Of a stretch of 9,310 nt of DNA, positions 1 through 7,057 are shown piece after piece. A program made the translations under genes and the position numbers. Under the pieces are notes generated by a model, which worked only from the letters and a program-made list of their open reading frames with translations, made no database searches and had not been told where the DNA came from. This stretch comes from Methylobacteriaceae bacterium (GTDB lineage Bacteria > Pseudomonadota > Alphaproteobacteria > Rhizobiales > Beijerinckiaceae): assembly GCA_019247255.1 (NCBI GenBank), contig JAFAPJ010000344.1:1-9310 (forward strand). The letters run 5' to 3'. How positions within the stretch are numbered: position 1 is the stretch's first letter; every line of letters begins with the position of its first letter.

Positions 1-1
1 G

Positions 2-634
2 AAGCTCGAGCCGGAAGCGACGGTGCCGGCCCTCAAGAACGTCTCGTTCAGCGTCCACCGAGGCGAGGCCTTCGGGATCATCGGCCGCAACGGCTCCGGG
101 AAGTCGACGCTGCTCAAGGTCGTCTCCGGCATCCTCAAGCCGACGTCCGGGCGCATCGCCATCACCGGCCGCGTGGCTGCGCTGATCGAGCTCGGCGCGG
201 GCTTTCATCCTGAGATCACGGGACGCGAGAACATCTACATCAACGGCATCATGCTCGGTCTCACCAAGCGCGACATCGATTCGCGCTTCGACCGGATCGT
301 CGAGTTCTCCGGTGTCGGACCGTTCCTCGACCAGCCGGTCAAGACGTACTCGTCCGGCATGCAGGCCCGCCTGGCCTTCGGGCTCAGCATGGCGATCCGC
401 TTCGAGTGCTACCTCATCGACGAGGTCACGGCGGTCGGCGATGCGCGCTTTCAGGCCAAGTGCAACGCGGTGTTCACGGCCCGGCGCCAGGATTGCGACA
501 TCATCATGATCTCGCACGGGATGGACACGTTGCGGGAATATTGCTCGAAGGGGGTCGTCGTCGCGGACGGGAACGTGCTGTTTTTCGACGAGATCGACGA
601 CGCGATCGAGCTCTACCGCCGGATGAACTTCTAA
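2..634 (+). CDS. kpsT: Capsular polysaccharide ABC transporter, ATP-binding subunit (KpsT/Wzt-like), 5'-truncated by window edge
   Basis: ATPase of the ABC exporter that moves capsular or related polysaccharide across the inner membrane, working with a KpsM-type permease that is not in the window. The frame is open to the left edge. A GTG at 23 is possible, but codons from position 2 (KLEPEAT) read on in frame into the conserved 'ALKNVSF' strand, so about 15-25 N-terminal residues are probably missing (KpsT and BexA are about 217-219 residues). Counting from that GTG, Walker A GRNGSGKST is at residues 21-29. The signature is YSSGM, typical of KpsT/TagH/Wzt rather than LSGGQ. It is followed by Walker B with YLIDEVTAVGD and an H-loop in MISHGMDTLREYC; this string is characteristic of KpsT. 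There is no extra C-terminal polysaccharide-binding domain of the Wzt type. The stop lies 19 nt before the KpsE-like gene, so the two are almost certainly co-transcribed. Family assignment is firm; the symbol is by similarity. Confidence 0.93.
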   Translation, partial: KLEPEATVPALKNVSFSVHRGEAFGIIGRNGSGKSTLLKVVSGILKPTSGRIAITGRVAALIELGAGFHPEITGRENIYINGIMLGLTKRDIDSRFDRIVEFSGVGPFLDQPVKTYSSGMQARLAFGLSMAIRFECYLIDEVTAVGDARFQAKCNAVFTARRQDCDIIMISHGMDTLREYCSKGVVVADGNVLFFDEIDDAIELYRRMNF

Positions 635-653
635 GGGACGGGATCGCGATCCG

Positions 654-1913
654 ATGCAAGAGCAAGCCACCCTGCCGCAGCTGGCACCGGGCCGGGACCT
701 CGCCCTCGAACGCTCGCAGAAGGTGTCCCGGGCGCTTCACGACGCCGCCCGGAAGGCGCGGCTGACCGTGCGCAGCGGGGCGGCCTGGCAGGTCGCCTCG
801 CGCGGCGGGCGGGCGAACCGGTCCTTCGCGATCGTCTCGGCCCTCGTCCTCTTCGTTCTGCCGACCCTGACGGCCGCGATCTTCTTCGGGCTCGTCGCCT
901 CCGACCAGTTCGAAGCCGAGAGCCAGTTCGCCGTGAAGGGCCGCGAGTTCGGCCTGAGCGATCTCGTCGGCTCCAACGGCTCGTCGCAGCTCCAGAGCCT
1001 GCAGAACTTCAGCCAGACGCAGGACGGGCTCGTCATCGTCGATTACGTCAACAGCCGCGCTCTCGTCGAGAAGCTCGATCGCGAGATCGGCCTGCGCGCG
1101 ATGTATACGAAGCCAGGGATCGACTACTTCTTCCGGTTCGACCCGGAGGAGCCGATCGAGGACTTCGTGCGCTATTGGCGCAAGCGCCTCTACTCTCACA
1201 TCGACGCGTCCGGCATCATCACGGTCAAGGTGCGAGCCTTCTCGCGCGAGGACGCGCTCCGGATCGGCCAGGCCATCGTGTCGGCCTCCGAGCAGCTCGT
1301 GAACGACATGTCGGGGCGCTCGCGCCGCGACGCGCTCGCGAAGTCGCAGGAAGAGGTCGCGCGGGCGGAGCAACGTCTCGTCACGATCCGCGAGGAGGTT
1401 CGGCGCCTGCGCGACAAGGAGCGCTTGATCGACCCGGCGAAGAGCGGCGAAGCGCTCCTCAAGCTCGTCGGAGACCTCCGCCTCGATAAGGCCAAGCTCG
1501 AGAACGAGTACAAGACGTCGAGCCGGAGCCTCATTCCGACCGCGCCGCAGATGCAGGTCCTGAAGGCCCGGCTCGACGCCTTGAACGGTCAGATCGCCGG
1601 GATCGAGAACGAGATGACGGCGGCGGAGGGCGCCGGCGACCAGGCCGCGCTATCGGGTGCCATGCCGGCCTTCGACAAGGCGAAGCTCGACCAGAGCTGG
1701 GCCGAGAAGTTCTACCAGACGGTGGCGGCCTCGCTCGAGAAGGCGCGGCTCGATGCCGAGCGCCAGCAGGTCTACCTCGAGAGCTTCGTGCATCCCGTGA
1801 TGCCAGAGGGGCCGGAATTCCCGCGCCGCGCGTGGAATACGTTCATGGTGGCGCTGGCGGCCTTCGGCCTCTGGTTCACCGTGAACTACCTGCGGGCAGC
1901 CCTGCGGGGTTGA
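654..1913 (+). CDS. kpsE: Capsule polysaccharide export inner-membrane protein, KpsE/BexC/CtrB-like (polysaccharide co-polymerase family)
   Basis: Predicted 419-residue inner-membrane protein that links the ABC exporter to the periplasmic/outer-membrane export channel. It has an N-terminal cytoplasmic segment of about 55 residues and a first membrane span at about 57-80. The sequence after it, ASDQFEAESQFAV, resembles the 'SPRY.SESQF.V' segment that follows TM1 in KpsE/Wzz proteins. A long charged helical region with likely coiled coils follows (about 200-250 and 270-325). A proline-rich stretch PEGPEFPRRAW precedes the second span at about 392-412, as in polysaccharide co-polymerases. E. coli KpsE is 382 residues, so the length fits. 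The ATG start is 19 nt after the ATPase stop; AAGGGACGGGA upstream is a weak, rather distant ribosome-binding site. Partner gene and topology make the assignment strong; the exact polysaccharide is unknown. Confidence 0.88.
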   Translation: MQEQATLPQLAPGRDLALERSQKVSRALHDAARKARLTVRSGAAWQVASRGGRANRSFAIVSALVLFVLPTLTAAIFFGLVASDQFEAESQFAVKGREFGLSDLVGSNGSSQLQSLQNFSQTQDGLVIVDYVNSRALVEKLDREIGLRAMYTKPGIDYFFRFDPEEPIEDFVRYWRKRLYSHIDASGIITVKVRAFSREDALRIGQAIVSASEQLVNDMSGRSRRDALAKSQEEVARAEQRLVTIREEVRRLRDKERLIDPAKSGEALLKLVGDLRLDKAKLENEYKTSSRSLIPTAPQMQVLKARLDALNGQIAGIENEMTAAEGAGDQAALSGAMPAFDKAKLDQSWAEKFYQTVAASLEKARLDAERQQVYLESFVHPVMPEGPEFPRRAWNTFMVALAAFGLWFTVNYLRAALRG

Positions 1914-1946
1914 CCCGGCCGCACGCGGCGGCGGAAACGTCCCCGC

Positions 1947-2969
1947 GTGCAGTTCGCGATCGAGGAGGACGGCCCGGAGCGCATCCGAGGCTGGGTCGTG
2001 CCGGACCGGCCTTCCGCCCTTCCGGCGCTCGTCGCCGATATCGGACGGGGCGGCACCCGGCGGCTCGTCGCGACCGACCCGCGACCGGCGCTTCTGCGCG
2101 ACCGCCGCCATCCATCCGGGCGCTGCGGCTTCGAGATCCGGCGCGGCGATCCGCTCTTCGACGACGACCGCCTCATGCTGTTCGAGGCGGGCTCGCACAT
2201 GCTGGTCTACCGGCGTGCGCCGGCGAACCCGATCGAGGTCCGCCTCTACTTCCAGCAGACCCAGTCGAGCCCGGTCTACGACCTGGAACGGGAGCTGAGG
2301 CCGCTCTTCCGGATGACCTACGGCGCCTGCGAGACCGTGGCCGAGGAGGCTTTGCGCAGCATCCTGGGCCTTGATTTCACGCCCTCGCTCCTCGTGTCTG
2401 GTCTCGTGCCCTTCCGCCGGGCCGAGCCTTTCGTGGCGGCCCCGCGATTCCGGCGCGTCACGCTGCTGTCCGAACCCTATCGCGAGCCGGCCTCGCGAAT
2501 CCTGCGGATCCGGGCGCTCGCCGAACATGCGACGCCTGGCGCCGCCTGGCGACGGCTCGGCCAGGGGCCGCTCATCGACGCCCTCGCGCGGGTCGACCTC
2601 GGCAGCCGGCGCGCGCTCGACCGGGCGCTCGCGCGGCTTACCGACGAGGCGCGCCTCCTCCTGGCGGACCCGGTGACCCGCCTGCTCGCCGCCCGCATCC
2701 CCGGCGAGATCCTCGACGAGCGGCACGCGCAGATCGCGCTCGAGCGCCTGGCGGGCTTCGACCTTGTCGGCTTCGACGACGACCTGTCGACCTTCCTGTC
2801 GGGGTTGGAGGGCCTGATCGGCGCCCCGGGGGCCCTGCGGCAGCGCCCGCGGGACCCGCCGGAGCTCGTTGAGCTGAGCGCGCTGCTGGCGACCTGCCCG
2901 GCCGCCGAGCCGCTGCTGCGTCTCGACACGCGCGTCCTGTCGCTCGCCCGGGAAGCGCTCGGGCGCTGA
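1947..2969 (+). CDS. Uncharacterised capsule-locus protein: N-terminal 'GWV' beta domain plus degenerate sulfotransferase-like domain
   Basis: 340-residue soluble protein with no signal peptide or membrane span, not assignable to a named gene. The GTG at 1947 is the only sensible start, because the frame is closed by the preceding gene's stop and has no earlier ATG/GTG. The gap to the KpsE-like gene is 33 nt, so it probably belongs to the same operon. Residues about 12-90 (RIRGWVVPD..., then GRCGFEI) resemble the small beta domains with a GWV/D-P pattern found in polysaccharide-modifying proteins. Residues 149-290 follow the order of Sulfotransfer_2-type enzymes: LVSGLVPF (like 'SGHvPyg'), VTLLSEPYREPASRIL (like 'VTfLRDPVERvlSHY'), DPVTRLLA (like 'N..TR.LAG') and ALERLAGFDLVGFDDDL (like 'AkerL..FdfVGl.e.f'). 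However, the PKTGGTS loop that binds the 5'-phosphosulfate of PAPS is absent near residues 98-112, and the Arg of RDP is Ser175. This suggests an inactive or repurposed fold. The alignment is by eye; a hypothetical protein remains the safe label. Confidence 0.72.
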   Translation: MQFAIEEDGPERIRGWVVPDRPSALPALVADIGRGGTRRLVATDPRPALLRDRRHPSGRCGFEIRRGDPLFDDDRLMLFEAGSHMLVYRRAPANPIEVRLYFQQTQSSPVYDLERELRPLFRMTYGACETVAEEALRSILGLDFTPSLLVSGLVPFRRAEPFVAAPRFRRVTLLSEPYREPASRILRIRALAEHATPGAAWRRLGQGPLIDALARVDLGSRRALDRALARLTDEARLLLADPVTRLLAARIPGEILDERHAQIALERLAGFDLVGFDDDLSTFLSGLEGLIGAPGALRQRPRDPPELVELSALLATCPAAEPLLRLDTRVLSLAREALGR

Positions 2970-2984
2970 CGCGTCGGCCCGCGA

Positions 2985-3377
2985 TCAGCCAGGGTCGAGC
3001 CGGCGGATCAGCGCCACGACGTCCGCCGGTTCATAGGGCTTGGGCAGGAAGATCGTCTCGCGCCCGGTCGCGAGGGCCGGCGGCTCGGCGGTGTAGCCCG
3101 AGGTCACCACCACGACGGTCCTGGGCAGGTGCACGCGCGCCCAGCCCGCGAGCGCGAGCCCGTCCTGGCGGCCTGGCATGCGGATATCGGTGACGATCGC
3201 GAGAGGCGGCGTCGGAAGCGTCGCGAGGATGTCGAGCGCCTCGTCCGCGCTCGCGGCTTCCGCCACGTCGAACCCTTCATCCTCGAACGCGCAGACGAGC
3301 AGGACGCGGATCAGAGCCTCATCCTCGACCACGAGCACGCGACGAGGCGACGGCGGCTCGCCGTCCGTCAGGGCCAT
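2985..3377 (-). CDS. Single-domain response regulator (CheY-like receiver)
   Basis: 130-residue stand-alone receiver domain. The acidic pair E18/D19 follows the first strand (VLVVEDE). The phosphoacceptor is D64 in IVTDIRMPG, the switch residues are T92/S93 in VVVVTSGY, and the conserved lysine is K113 in FLPKPY. The protein ends just after the fifth helix, so there is no output domain. Its ATG overlaps the last 10 nt of the REC-HisKA_2 kinase gene, with GAGG about 7 nt upstream of the start, so the two are translationally linked. It is the last gene of the four-gene signalling operon and the likely phosphoryl acceptor of the kinase before it, acting as a phosphate sink, a shuttle, or a regulator through protein contact. 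It ends 15 nt from the convergent capsule-locus gene, with no convincing terminator between. Confidence 0.9.
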   Translation of the reverse strand: MALTDGEPPSPRRVLVVEDEALIRVLLVCAFEDEGFDVAEAASADEALDILATLPTPPLAIVTDIRMPGRQDGLALAGWARVHLPRTVVVVTSGYTAEPPALATGRETIFLPKPYEPADVVALIRRLDPG

Positions 3378-4396
3378 CGCAGCCTCAGGCGGACCCGCGT
3401 GCCGCCCTGGGGGTCCGACCGGGTCTCGATCGTGACGGAGGCCTCCTGGGCAAGCGAGCGCGCGAGGCGGGAGCCGATGCCTTTCACGATGGCGGTCTCG
3501 ACGTAGCCGATTCCGTCATCGGCGATCAGCACCTCCGGGGCGCCGCCGTCCGGAACCGTGAGACCGACCGTGAGCCGGCCGGCCCGGCCTTCCGGCCAGG
3601 CGTGCTTCATGGCGTTCAGCATGATCTCGTAGCAGAGAAGTCCGAGCGGCATCGCGCGCGCGACGTCGAGCTCGAGCGGCCCGTCGAGCTCGCGCCGCAG
3701 CGCGACATGTCGATCCTGGTACAGACCCACCAGGCCTTCCGCCATGTCGGACAGGGCCTTGCCGAACTCCACGCGATCGAGCGCGTCCGTCTCGTAAATC
3801 CGGGCCTGGACCTGACCCAGCGCCCGCATGCGCCCGGCGAGATCCTGCAGCTCGGCCGCGATCTCGCCGCCCCGGGCCCGGGCCCGCAGCTGGAGCAGGC
3901 TCGTGATCGTCTGCAGGTTGTTCTTCACCCGGTGGTGCAGCTCGCGCACGATCGTCGATTGGTGATCGAGCGCGGCCGCGAGCTGTCGCTCGCGCTGGCT
4001 GAGCGCGGTCCGGTTGCGGCCGCTCTCGACCGCGAGCTTCAGCGAGGCGCGCAGCCGTGGCAGCTGACGGGCCGACTTCACCACGTAATCGTCGAGACCC
4101 GCCTTCATCAGCTCGACCGCGGTGATCTCGTCGCCCGAATCGGTGAACATCACGACCGGGCAGCCCGGCGCGCGGTCGCGCACGCGCTGCAGCACCTCGC
4201 GCCCGGTCCCCCATTTGAGCTCGAGATCCGTAACCACGAGGTCGAAGGGCGCGGCCGCAAGCGCCGCCTCGAACTCCTCGCGCGAGCCCGCCTCATGGAT
4301 CGCGGCGCCGGGGAAGAGCGCCTCGGCCTCTCGACGCACCAGGCTGCGGTCGTCCGGCGTGTCGTCGACGATGAAGACCGCGGGCGCCGCGCTCAC
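3368..4396 (-). CDS. Hybrid sensor kinase: N-terminal receiver + HisKA_2 histidine kinase
   Basis: Soluble 342-residue protein with a receiver as its input domain and a HisKA_2 kinase core. Receiver: IVDD near the N-terminus, phosphoacceptor D57 in TDLEL, T85 in MFTDSG, K107 in DYVVKS. Kinase: the phosphorylated histidine is the one before Arg (H155) in ELHHRVKNNLQ, followed by an LLQLRAR-type helix. The ATP-binding domain has an N-box in EIMLNAMKHAW, G1 in ADDGIGY and a GIGSRLA loop. It lacks membrane spans and a PAS domain, so phosphorylation of its own receiver is probably what it senses. Start: the frame extends to a TTG at 4426, but the GTG at 4396 forms a GTGA overlap with the stop of the upstream receiver gene and places the receiver at the very N-terminus, so I prefer it; neither has a strong ribosome-binding site. 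HisKA_2/HWE kinases in alphaproteobacteria often feed the general stress response; that link is inference here. Confidence 0.9.
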   Translation of the reverse strand: MSAAPAVFIVDDTPDDRSLVRREAEALFPGAAIHEAGSREEFEAALAAAPFDLVVTDLELKWGTGREVLQRVRDRAPGCPVVMFTDSGDEITAVELMKAGLDDYVVKSARQLPRLRASLKLAVESGRNRTALSQRERQLAAALDHQSTIVRELHHRVKNNLQTITSLLQLRARARGGEIAAELQDLAGRMRALGQVQARIYETDALDRVEFGKALSDMAEGLVGLYQDRHVALRRELDGPLELDVARAMPLGLLCYEIMLNAMKHAWPEGRAGRLTVGLTVPDGGAPEVLIADDGIGYVETAIVKGIGSRLARSLAQEASVTIETRSDPQGGTRVRLRLRWP

Positions 4397-4833
4397 GCCC
4401 GCACCGCACGGTTGAGCCTGATCCAATAGGCGTCGAGCGTTCGTACCATGCCGAGCAGCGTCTCTCGGCTGACGGGCTTCACGAGATAGGAATTCGCATA
4501 GAGCTCGTAGGCCCGCCGGATGTCGGAATCCTGGTTGGAGGAGGTCAGCACGACGACGGGCGTATGCCGGGCGAGAAGATTGGCGCGGACGGCCCGCAGG
4601 ACCTCGAATCCCGATTGCCGCGGAAGCTTCAGGTCGAGGAGGATGAGCCCGGGCAGCGGATGCCGGCTGCGATCGTCGTAAGGAGGCCGGCCCTCGACGA
4701 AGTCGATCGCCGCTTCCCCGTCCGCGAAGGTCAGGAGCGGGTTGGCGATCCCGGCCTTGTCGAAGGCGTAGGCGATGAGGTCGGCGTCGTCCGCGTTGTC
4801 CTCGACGAGGAGGACCGAGCTCAGGCTATGCAT
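4393..4833 (-). CDS. Single-domain response regulator, Rcp1-type
   Basis: 146-residue receiver of the subtype paired with phytochrome-like and CHASE3/PAS kinases (Rcp1 family). This subtype has a long loop before the phosphoacceptor strand (here residues about 47-62, FVEGRPPYDD...). Acidic pair E11/D12 in LLVEDN, phosphoacceptor D67 in ILLDLKLP, T97/S98 in VVLTSSN, K119 in YLVKPV. There is no output domain. AGGAG at 4840-4844 lies 6 nt before the ATG, just beyond the stop of the upstream membrane kinase (12-nt intergenic gap). The 3' end overlaps the GTG start of the REC-HisKA_2 kinase. The arrangement suggests it takes phosphate from the membrane kinase. Whether it then passes it to the next kinase's receiver through a shared histidine is not visible from sequence. 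Confidence 0.92.
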   Translation of the reverse strand: MHSLSSVLLVEDNADDADLIAYAFDKAGIANPLLTFADGEAAIDFVEGRPPYDDRSRHPLPGLILLDLKLPRQSGFEVLRAVRANLLARHTPVVVLTSSNQDSDIRRAYELYANSYLVKPVSRETLLGMVRTLDAYWIRLNRAVRA

Positions 4834-4845
4834 GGTCCTCTCCTC

Positions 4846-6645
4846 TCATGCGGCGTGCCGCCTCGTCTCGGCCCGAGCCGCTTCCGGCAGCTCGATCCAG
4901 AAGCGGGCGCCCCCGCCCGCCTCCGACACGACCCCGACCGTTCCGCCGAGCCGCTCGATCCCGGTCTTGACGATCGCAAGGCCGATGCCGGTGCCCGGAT
5001 ACGCCTCCTGACCGTGCAAACGCTCGAACACGTTGAAGATCTTCTCCTGGTGCTCCGGTGCGATGCCGATTCCGTCATCCTCCACCCAGACCCGGACGCG
5101 GCCGTCCCGGCGTTCGGCCCTGATCCGCACTCGGGCGGCCTCGTCCGGGCGCCGGAACTTCACGGCGTTCGCCACGAGGTTCGAGAGCACATGTCCGAGC
5201 ACGACCGGGTCCGCGACGACCTCCGGCATGGGCTGGGCGACCTCGATCGTGGCGTCGCGGCCCTCGGCCAGCGCGCGGGCGTCCTCGGCGGCCGCCTGTG
5301 CGAGGCCTGACACGTCGAGGGCTCGGGGCTGGAACTCGGCGAGCTGGAGGCGGCTGAACGTCAGAAGGTCGCCGATCAGCCCCTCCATCCGCTCGGCCGC
5401 GGCGACGATCCGCTGCGCGTAGCGCTCGCCCTTGGGCCCGAGACCCGGCGCGAAATCGTCGAGCAGGATGCGGGCGAAGCCTTCCATCCCCCGCAGAGGC
5501 GCCCTGAGGTCGTGGCTCACCGTGTAGGCGAAGGCCTCGAGCCGGTGGTTGGCGGCAGCGAGGTCGGACGTGCGGTCCTGGACCTGGCGCTCCAGCGAGG
5601 CATTCAGCCGGCGCACCTCGTCCTCCGCCGCCTTGCGGGCCGCGATGTCCTCGATCACCGAGATCGCGTAAAGCGGCGACCCTGCCTTGTCCCGGACGAG
5701 CCCGACCGTGAGATTTATGGGGACCATCGTGCCATCGCGCCGCAGGTAGCGCTTCTCGAGGCTGTAGGTCGGGATCTCGCCCGCGACGAGCCGGCGAAGG
5801 AGGTGGAGGTCGCTGTCGAGATCCTCCGGACAGGTGATGTCCTGGAAGGTCTTCGCGCAGAGCTCGGCCGGCGTGTAGCCGACGATCTCGCAGAGCGTGC
5901 GATTGACCCGCAGCCAGCGGCCGTCGAGCCCGACCTCGGCCATGCCGACGGCGGCGTTCTCGAAGGCGGCCGCGTAGCGCTCCCGCTCGGCGCGCAGCCG
6001 CTCGGCCTCGCCCCGCTTCTCGCGACGCACGAACAGGAGAGCCGCGGCTCCCGCGGACGCCGCACCGGAGAGCGCCGCGAGCACGACCGCGACGAGGGCC
6101 GCGCGCTCCGCCCCGTCCGCGGCCGCGCGGCGATCGCGCAGCAGGCGCCTCTCCTCGGCCACGAAGGCGAGCGCCTGGTCCCGCAGCGACGCCGTCGCCG
6201 CACGCGCGTCGGGTCCTGTCAGGGCCACTGCGGCGCCGGCCTTGTCGCCGGCCGCAGCCCGGCCCGCGACATCGGCGAGGGTCGCGAGCCGGCTCTCGAG
6301 CGCGGCCGCGAGACGAGCGACGCGCGCCGATTGATCGGGATTGTCGGCCACGAGACCGCGAAGCTCGTCGAGGATCTCTCGCGTCGTCCGGCTCCGCTCG
6401 GCGAGCCTCTCCGCGGGCCTGCCGTCGCCGTCGAGGAGGCCGTCGCGGGCCGCCGCCTCCGCCCCGTTCAGCTCCGCGAGAAGCCGGTCCGCCCGCGCGA
6501 TGACCTCGAAGGTATGCTCCACCCAGCCGGCCGAGGTTCCGACCGCGCGTTGGGCCGGCAAGAGCGCCAGCGCCGCGAGCGTCAGGAAGGCAAGCCCGAC
6601 GACCGCCGCGACCGCAACGCCCGATCCCAGCCGCCAAACCCGCAT
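4846..6645 (-). CDS. Membrane sensor histidine kinase, CHASE3-PAS-HisKA-HATPase_c
   Basis: 599-residue inner-membrane sensor kinase, first gene of the signalling operon. TM1 is at about 10-30. A helical extracytoplasmic domain at about 36-180 contains GWVEHTFEVI and a GLLDGDG stretch, matching CHASE3. TM2 is at about 183-206, followed by a charged linker (RREKRGEAERLRAERERY). A PAS domain with its C-terminal PAC part covers about 221-340 (AAVGMAEV, NRTLCEIVGY, RRDGTMVPINL, VIEDIAARK), then a coiled coil at about 335-370. The HisKA phosphohistidine is H378 in YTVSHDLRAPL. The catalytic domain has an N-box in LSNLVANAVKF, G1 DDGIGI (523-528), an F-box region FNVFERLH and G2 GTGIGLAI (551-558). 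The core is of the phytochrome-kinase-like type that pairs with Rcp1 receivers, as encoded next door. The PAS shows no obvious cofactor signature such as the LOV cysteine motif, so the signal is unknown. The ATG at 6645 has only a weak ribosome-binding site. Confidence 0.93.
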   Translation of the reverse strand: MRVWRLGSGVAVAAVVGLAFLTLAALALLPAQRAVGTSAGWVEHTFEVIARADRLLAELNGAEAAARDGLLDGDGRPAERLAERSRTTREILDELRGLVADNPDQSARVARLAAALESRLATLADVAGRAAAGDKAGAAVALTGPDARAATASLRDQALAFVAEERRLLRDRRAAADGAERAALVAVVLAALSGAASAGAAALLFVRREKRGEAERLRAERERYAAAFENAAVGMAEVGLDGRWLRVNRTLCEIVGYTPAELCAKTFQDITCPEDLDSDLHLLRRLVAGEIPTYSLEKRYLRRDGTMVPINLTVGLVRDKAGSPLYAISVIEDIAARKAAEDEVRRLNASLERQVQDRTSDLAAANHRLEAFAYTVSHDLRAPLRGMEGFARILLDDFAPGLGPKGERYAQRIVAAAERMEGLIGDLLTFSRLQLAEFQPRALDVSGLAQAAAEDARALAEGRDATIEVAQPMPEVVADPVVLGHVLSNLVANAVKFRRPDEAARVRIRAERRDGRVRVWVEDDGIGIAPEHQEKIFNVFERLHGQEAYPGTGIGLAIVKTGIERLGGTVGVVSEAGGGARFWIELPEAARAETRRHAA

Positions 6646-6691
6646 TCCGATATCGCCCCGCTCGGGCCCGGCCCGTCCCGTGCCCGCCCGA

Positions 6692-6720
6692 TCAACTCAT
6701 TCCCGGCCCGGGCTGGTCAA
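6692..6720 (-). promoter_or_regulatory. Weak candidate promoter for the signalling operon
   Basis: The 87-nt gap between the small Gly-rich gene and the membrane kinase is the only place for a dedicated promoter of the four-gene operon. On the minus strand it holds TTGACC (6720-6715), a good -35 match. The -10 position is poor: AGTTGA with a 17-nt spacer or GTTGAT with 18. Read-through from the small genes upstream is an alternative. Confidence 0.25.
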
Positions 6721-6739
6721 GCCGCGTGGCGGTCAAGCC
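6715..6739. repeat. 9-bp direct repeat GGTCAAGCC, two copies 7 nt apart
   Basis: GGTCAAGCC occurs at 6715-6723 and again at 6731-6739. The two copies are 16 bp apart start to start, close to one and a half helical turns. The second copy spans the stop codon of the small Gly-rich gene. Read on the minus strand each is GGCTTGACC, so each also contains a TTGACC -35-like hexamer. It could be a tandem regulator site upstream of the membrane kinase gene, or chance in GC-rich DNA. Confidence 0.4.
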
Positions 6740-7020
6740 TCGTGCCGCGTGCCCGGAACGTAGGCCGGGTTGGACGACGGCTCGTTCGAGACCGTCCCGC
6801 CGCCGGCCGGCATGCGGTCGCCCTGGCCCTGGCTGTTTCCGCCGAGCGCGACGGGCGGACGACCCGCGTCCTTCCCACCCCAGCCGCCGCGCGGCTCCGG
6901 GCGACCACCGCCATCCTCGCCGCCGCCGCCGAGCACGGCTTCCTGCTCGGGACGCTGGCGGAAGTCGTCGAGCTGACGTCCGGTCCCGACCTTGTCGTCG
7001 GGCTTCTTCGACGAGATCAT
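6733..7020 (-). CDS. Small Gly-rich hydrophilic protein, hypothetical
   Basis: 95-residue protein that I do not recognise. It is acidic and polar with no hydrophobic segment. It starts MISSKKPDDKVGTGRQLDDF, then has glycine-rich runs (GGGGEDGGG at 31-39, RGGWGGK at 44-50) and ends ...NPAYVPGTRHEA, so it is probably largely disordered. The case for a real gene is a clear AGGAG ribosome-binding site at 7028-7032, 7 nt before the ATG, plus its position as the last of three small co-directional genes. The opposite strand has competing open frames, but these lack comparable start signals. Function unknown; small disordered proteins like this are often stress-related in these bacteria, which is inference only. 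Confidence 0.7.
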   Translation of the reverse strand: MISSKKPDDKVGTGRQLDDFRQRPEQEAVLGGGGEDGGGRPEPRGGWGGKDAGRPPVALGGNSQGQGDRMPAGGGTVSNEPSSNPAYVPGTRHEA

Positions 7021-7057
7021 CGTGCGTCTCCTGAGCCTCGCGCCGGTGCGGCGCGGC

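Noticed and set aside
504..1373. 289-codon minus-strand open frame
   Set aside because: It covers the kpsT-kpsE junction and is explained by the antisense of real codons.
1650..2726. 358-codon minus-strand open frame across the kpsE-like gene and the following gene
   Set aside because: It spans two plus-strand genes and their junction, with antisense-type composition and no family resemblance.
2945..2965. Hairpin CGCCCG...CGGGCG as a terminator between the convergent genes
   Set aside because: Only 6 bp of stem with a 9-nt loop inside coding sequence and no T-run; expected by chance at this GC content.
2985..3377. Membership of the FAT GUY family of single-domain regulators (SdrG-like)
   Set aside because: The diagnostic PFxFATGY-like segment is absent; the protein has VVVVTSGY and LPKPY, an ordinary receiver pattern.
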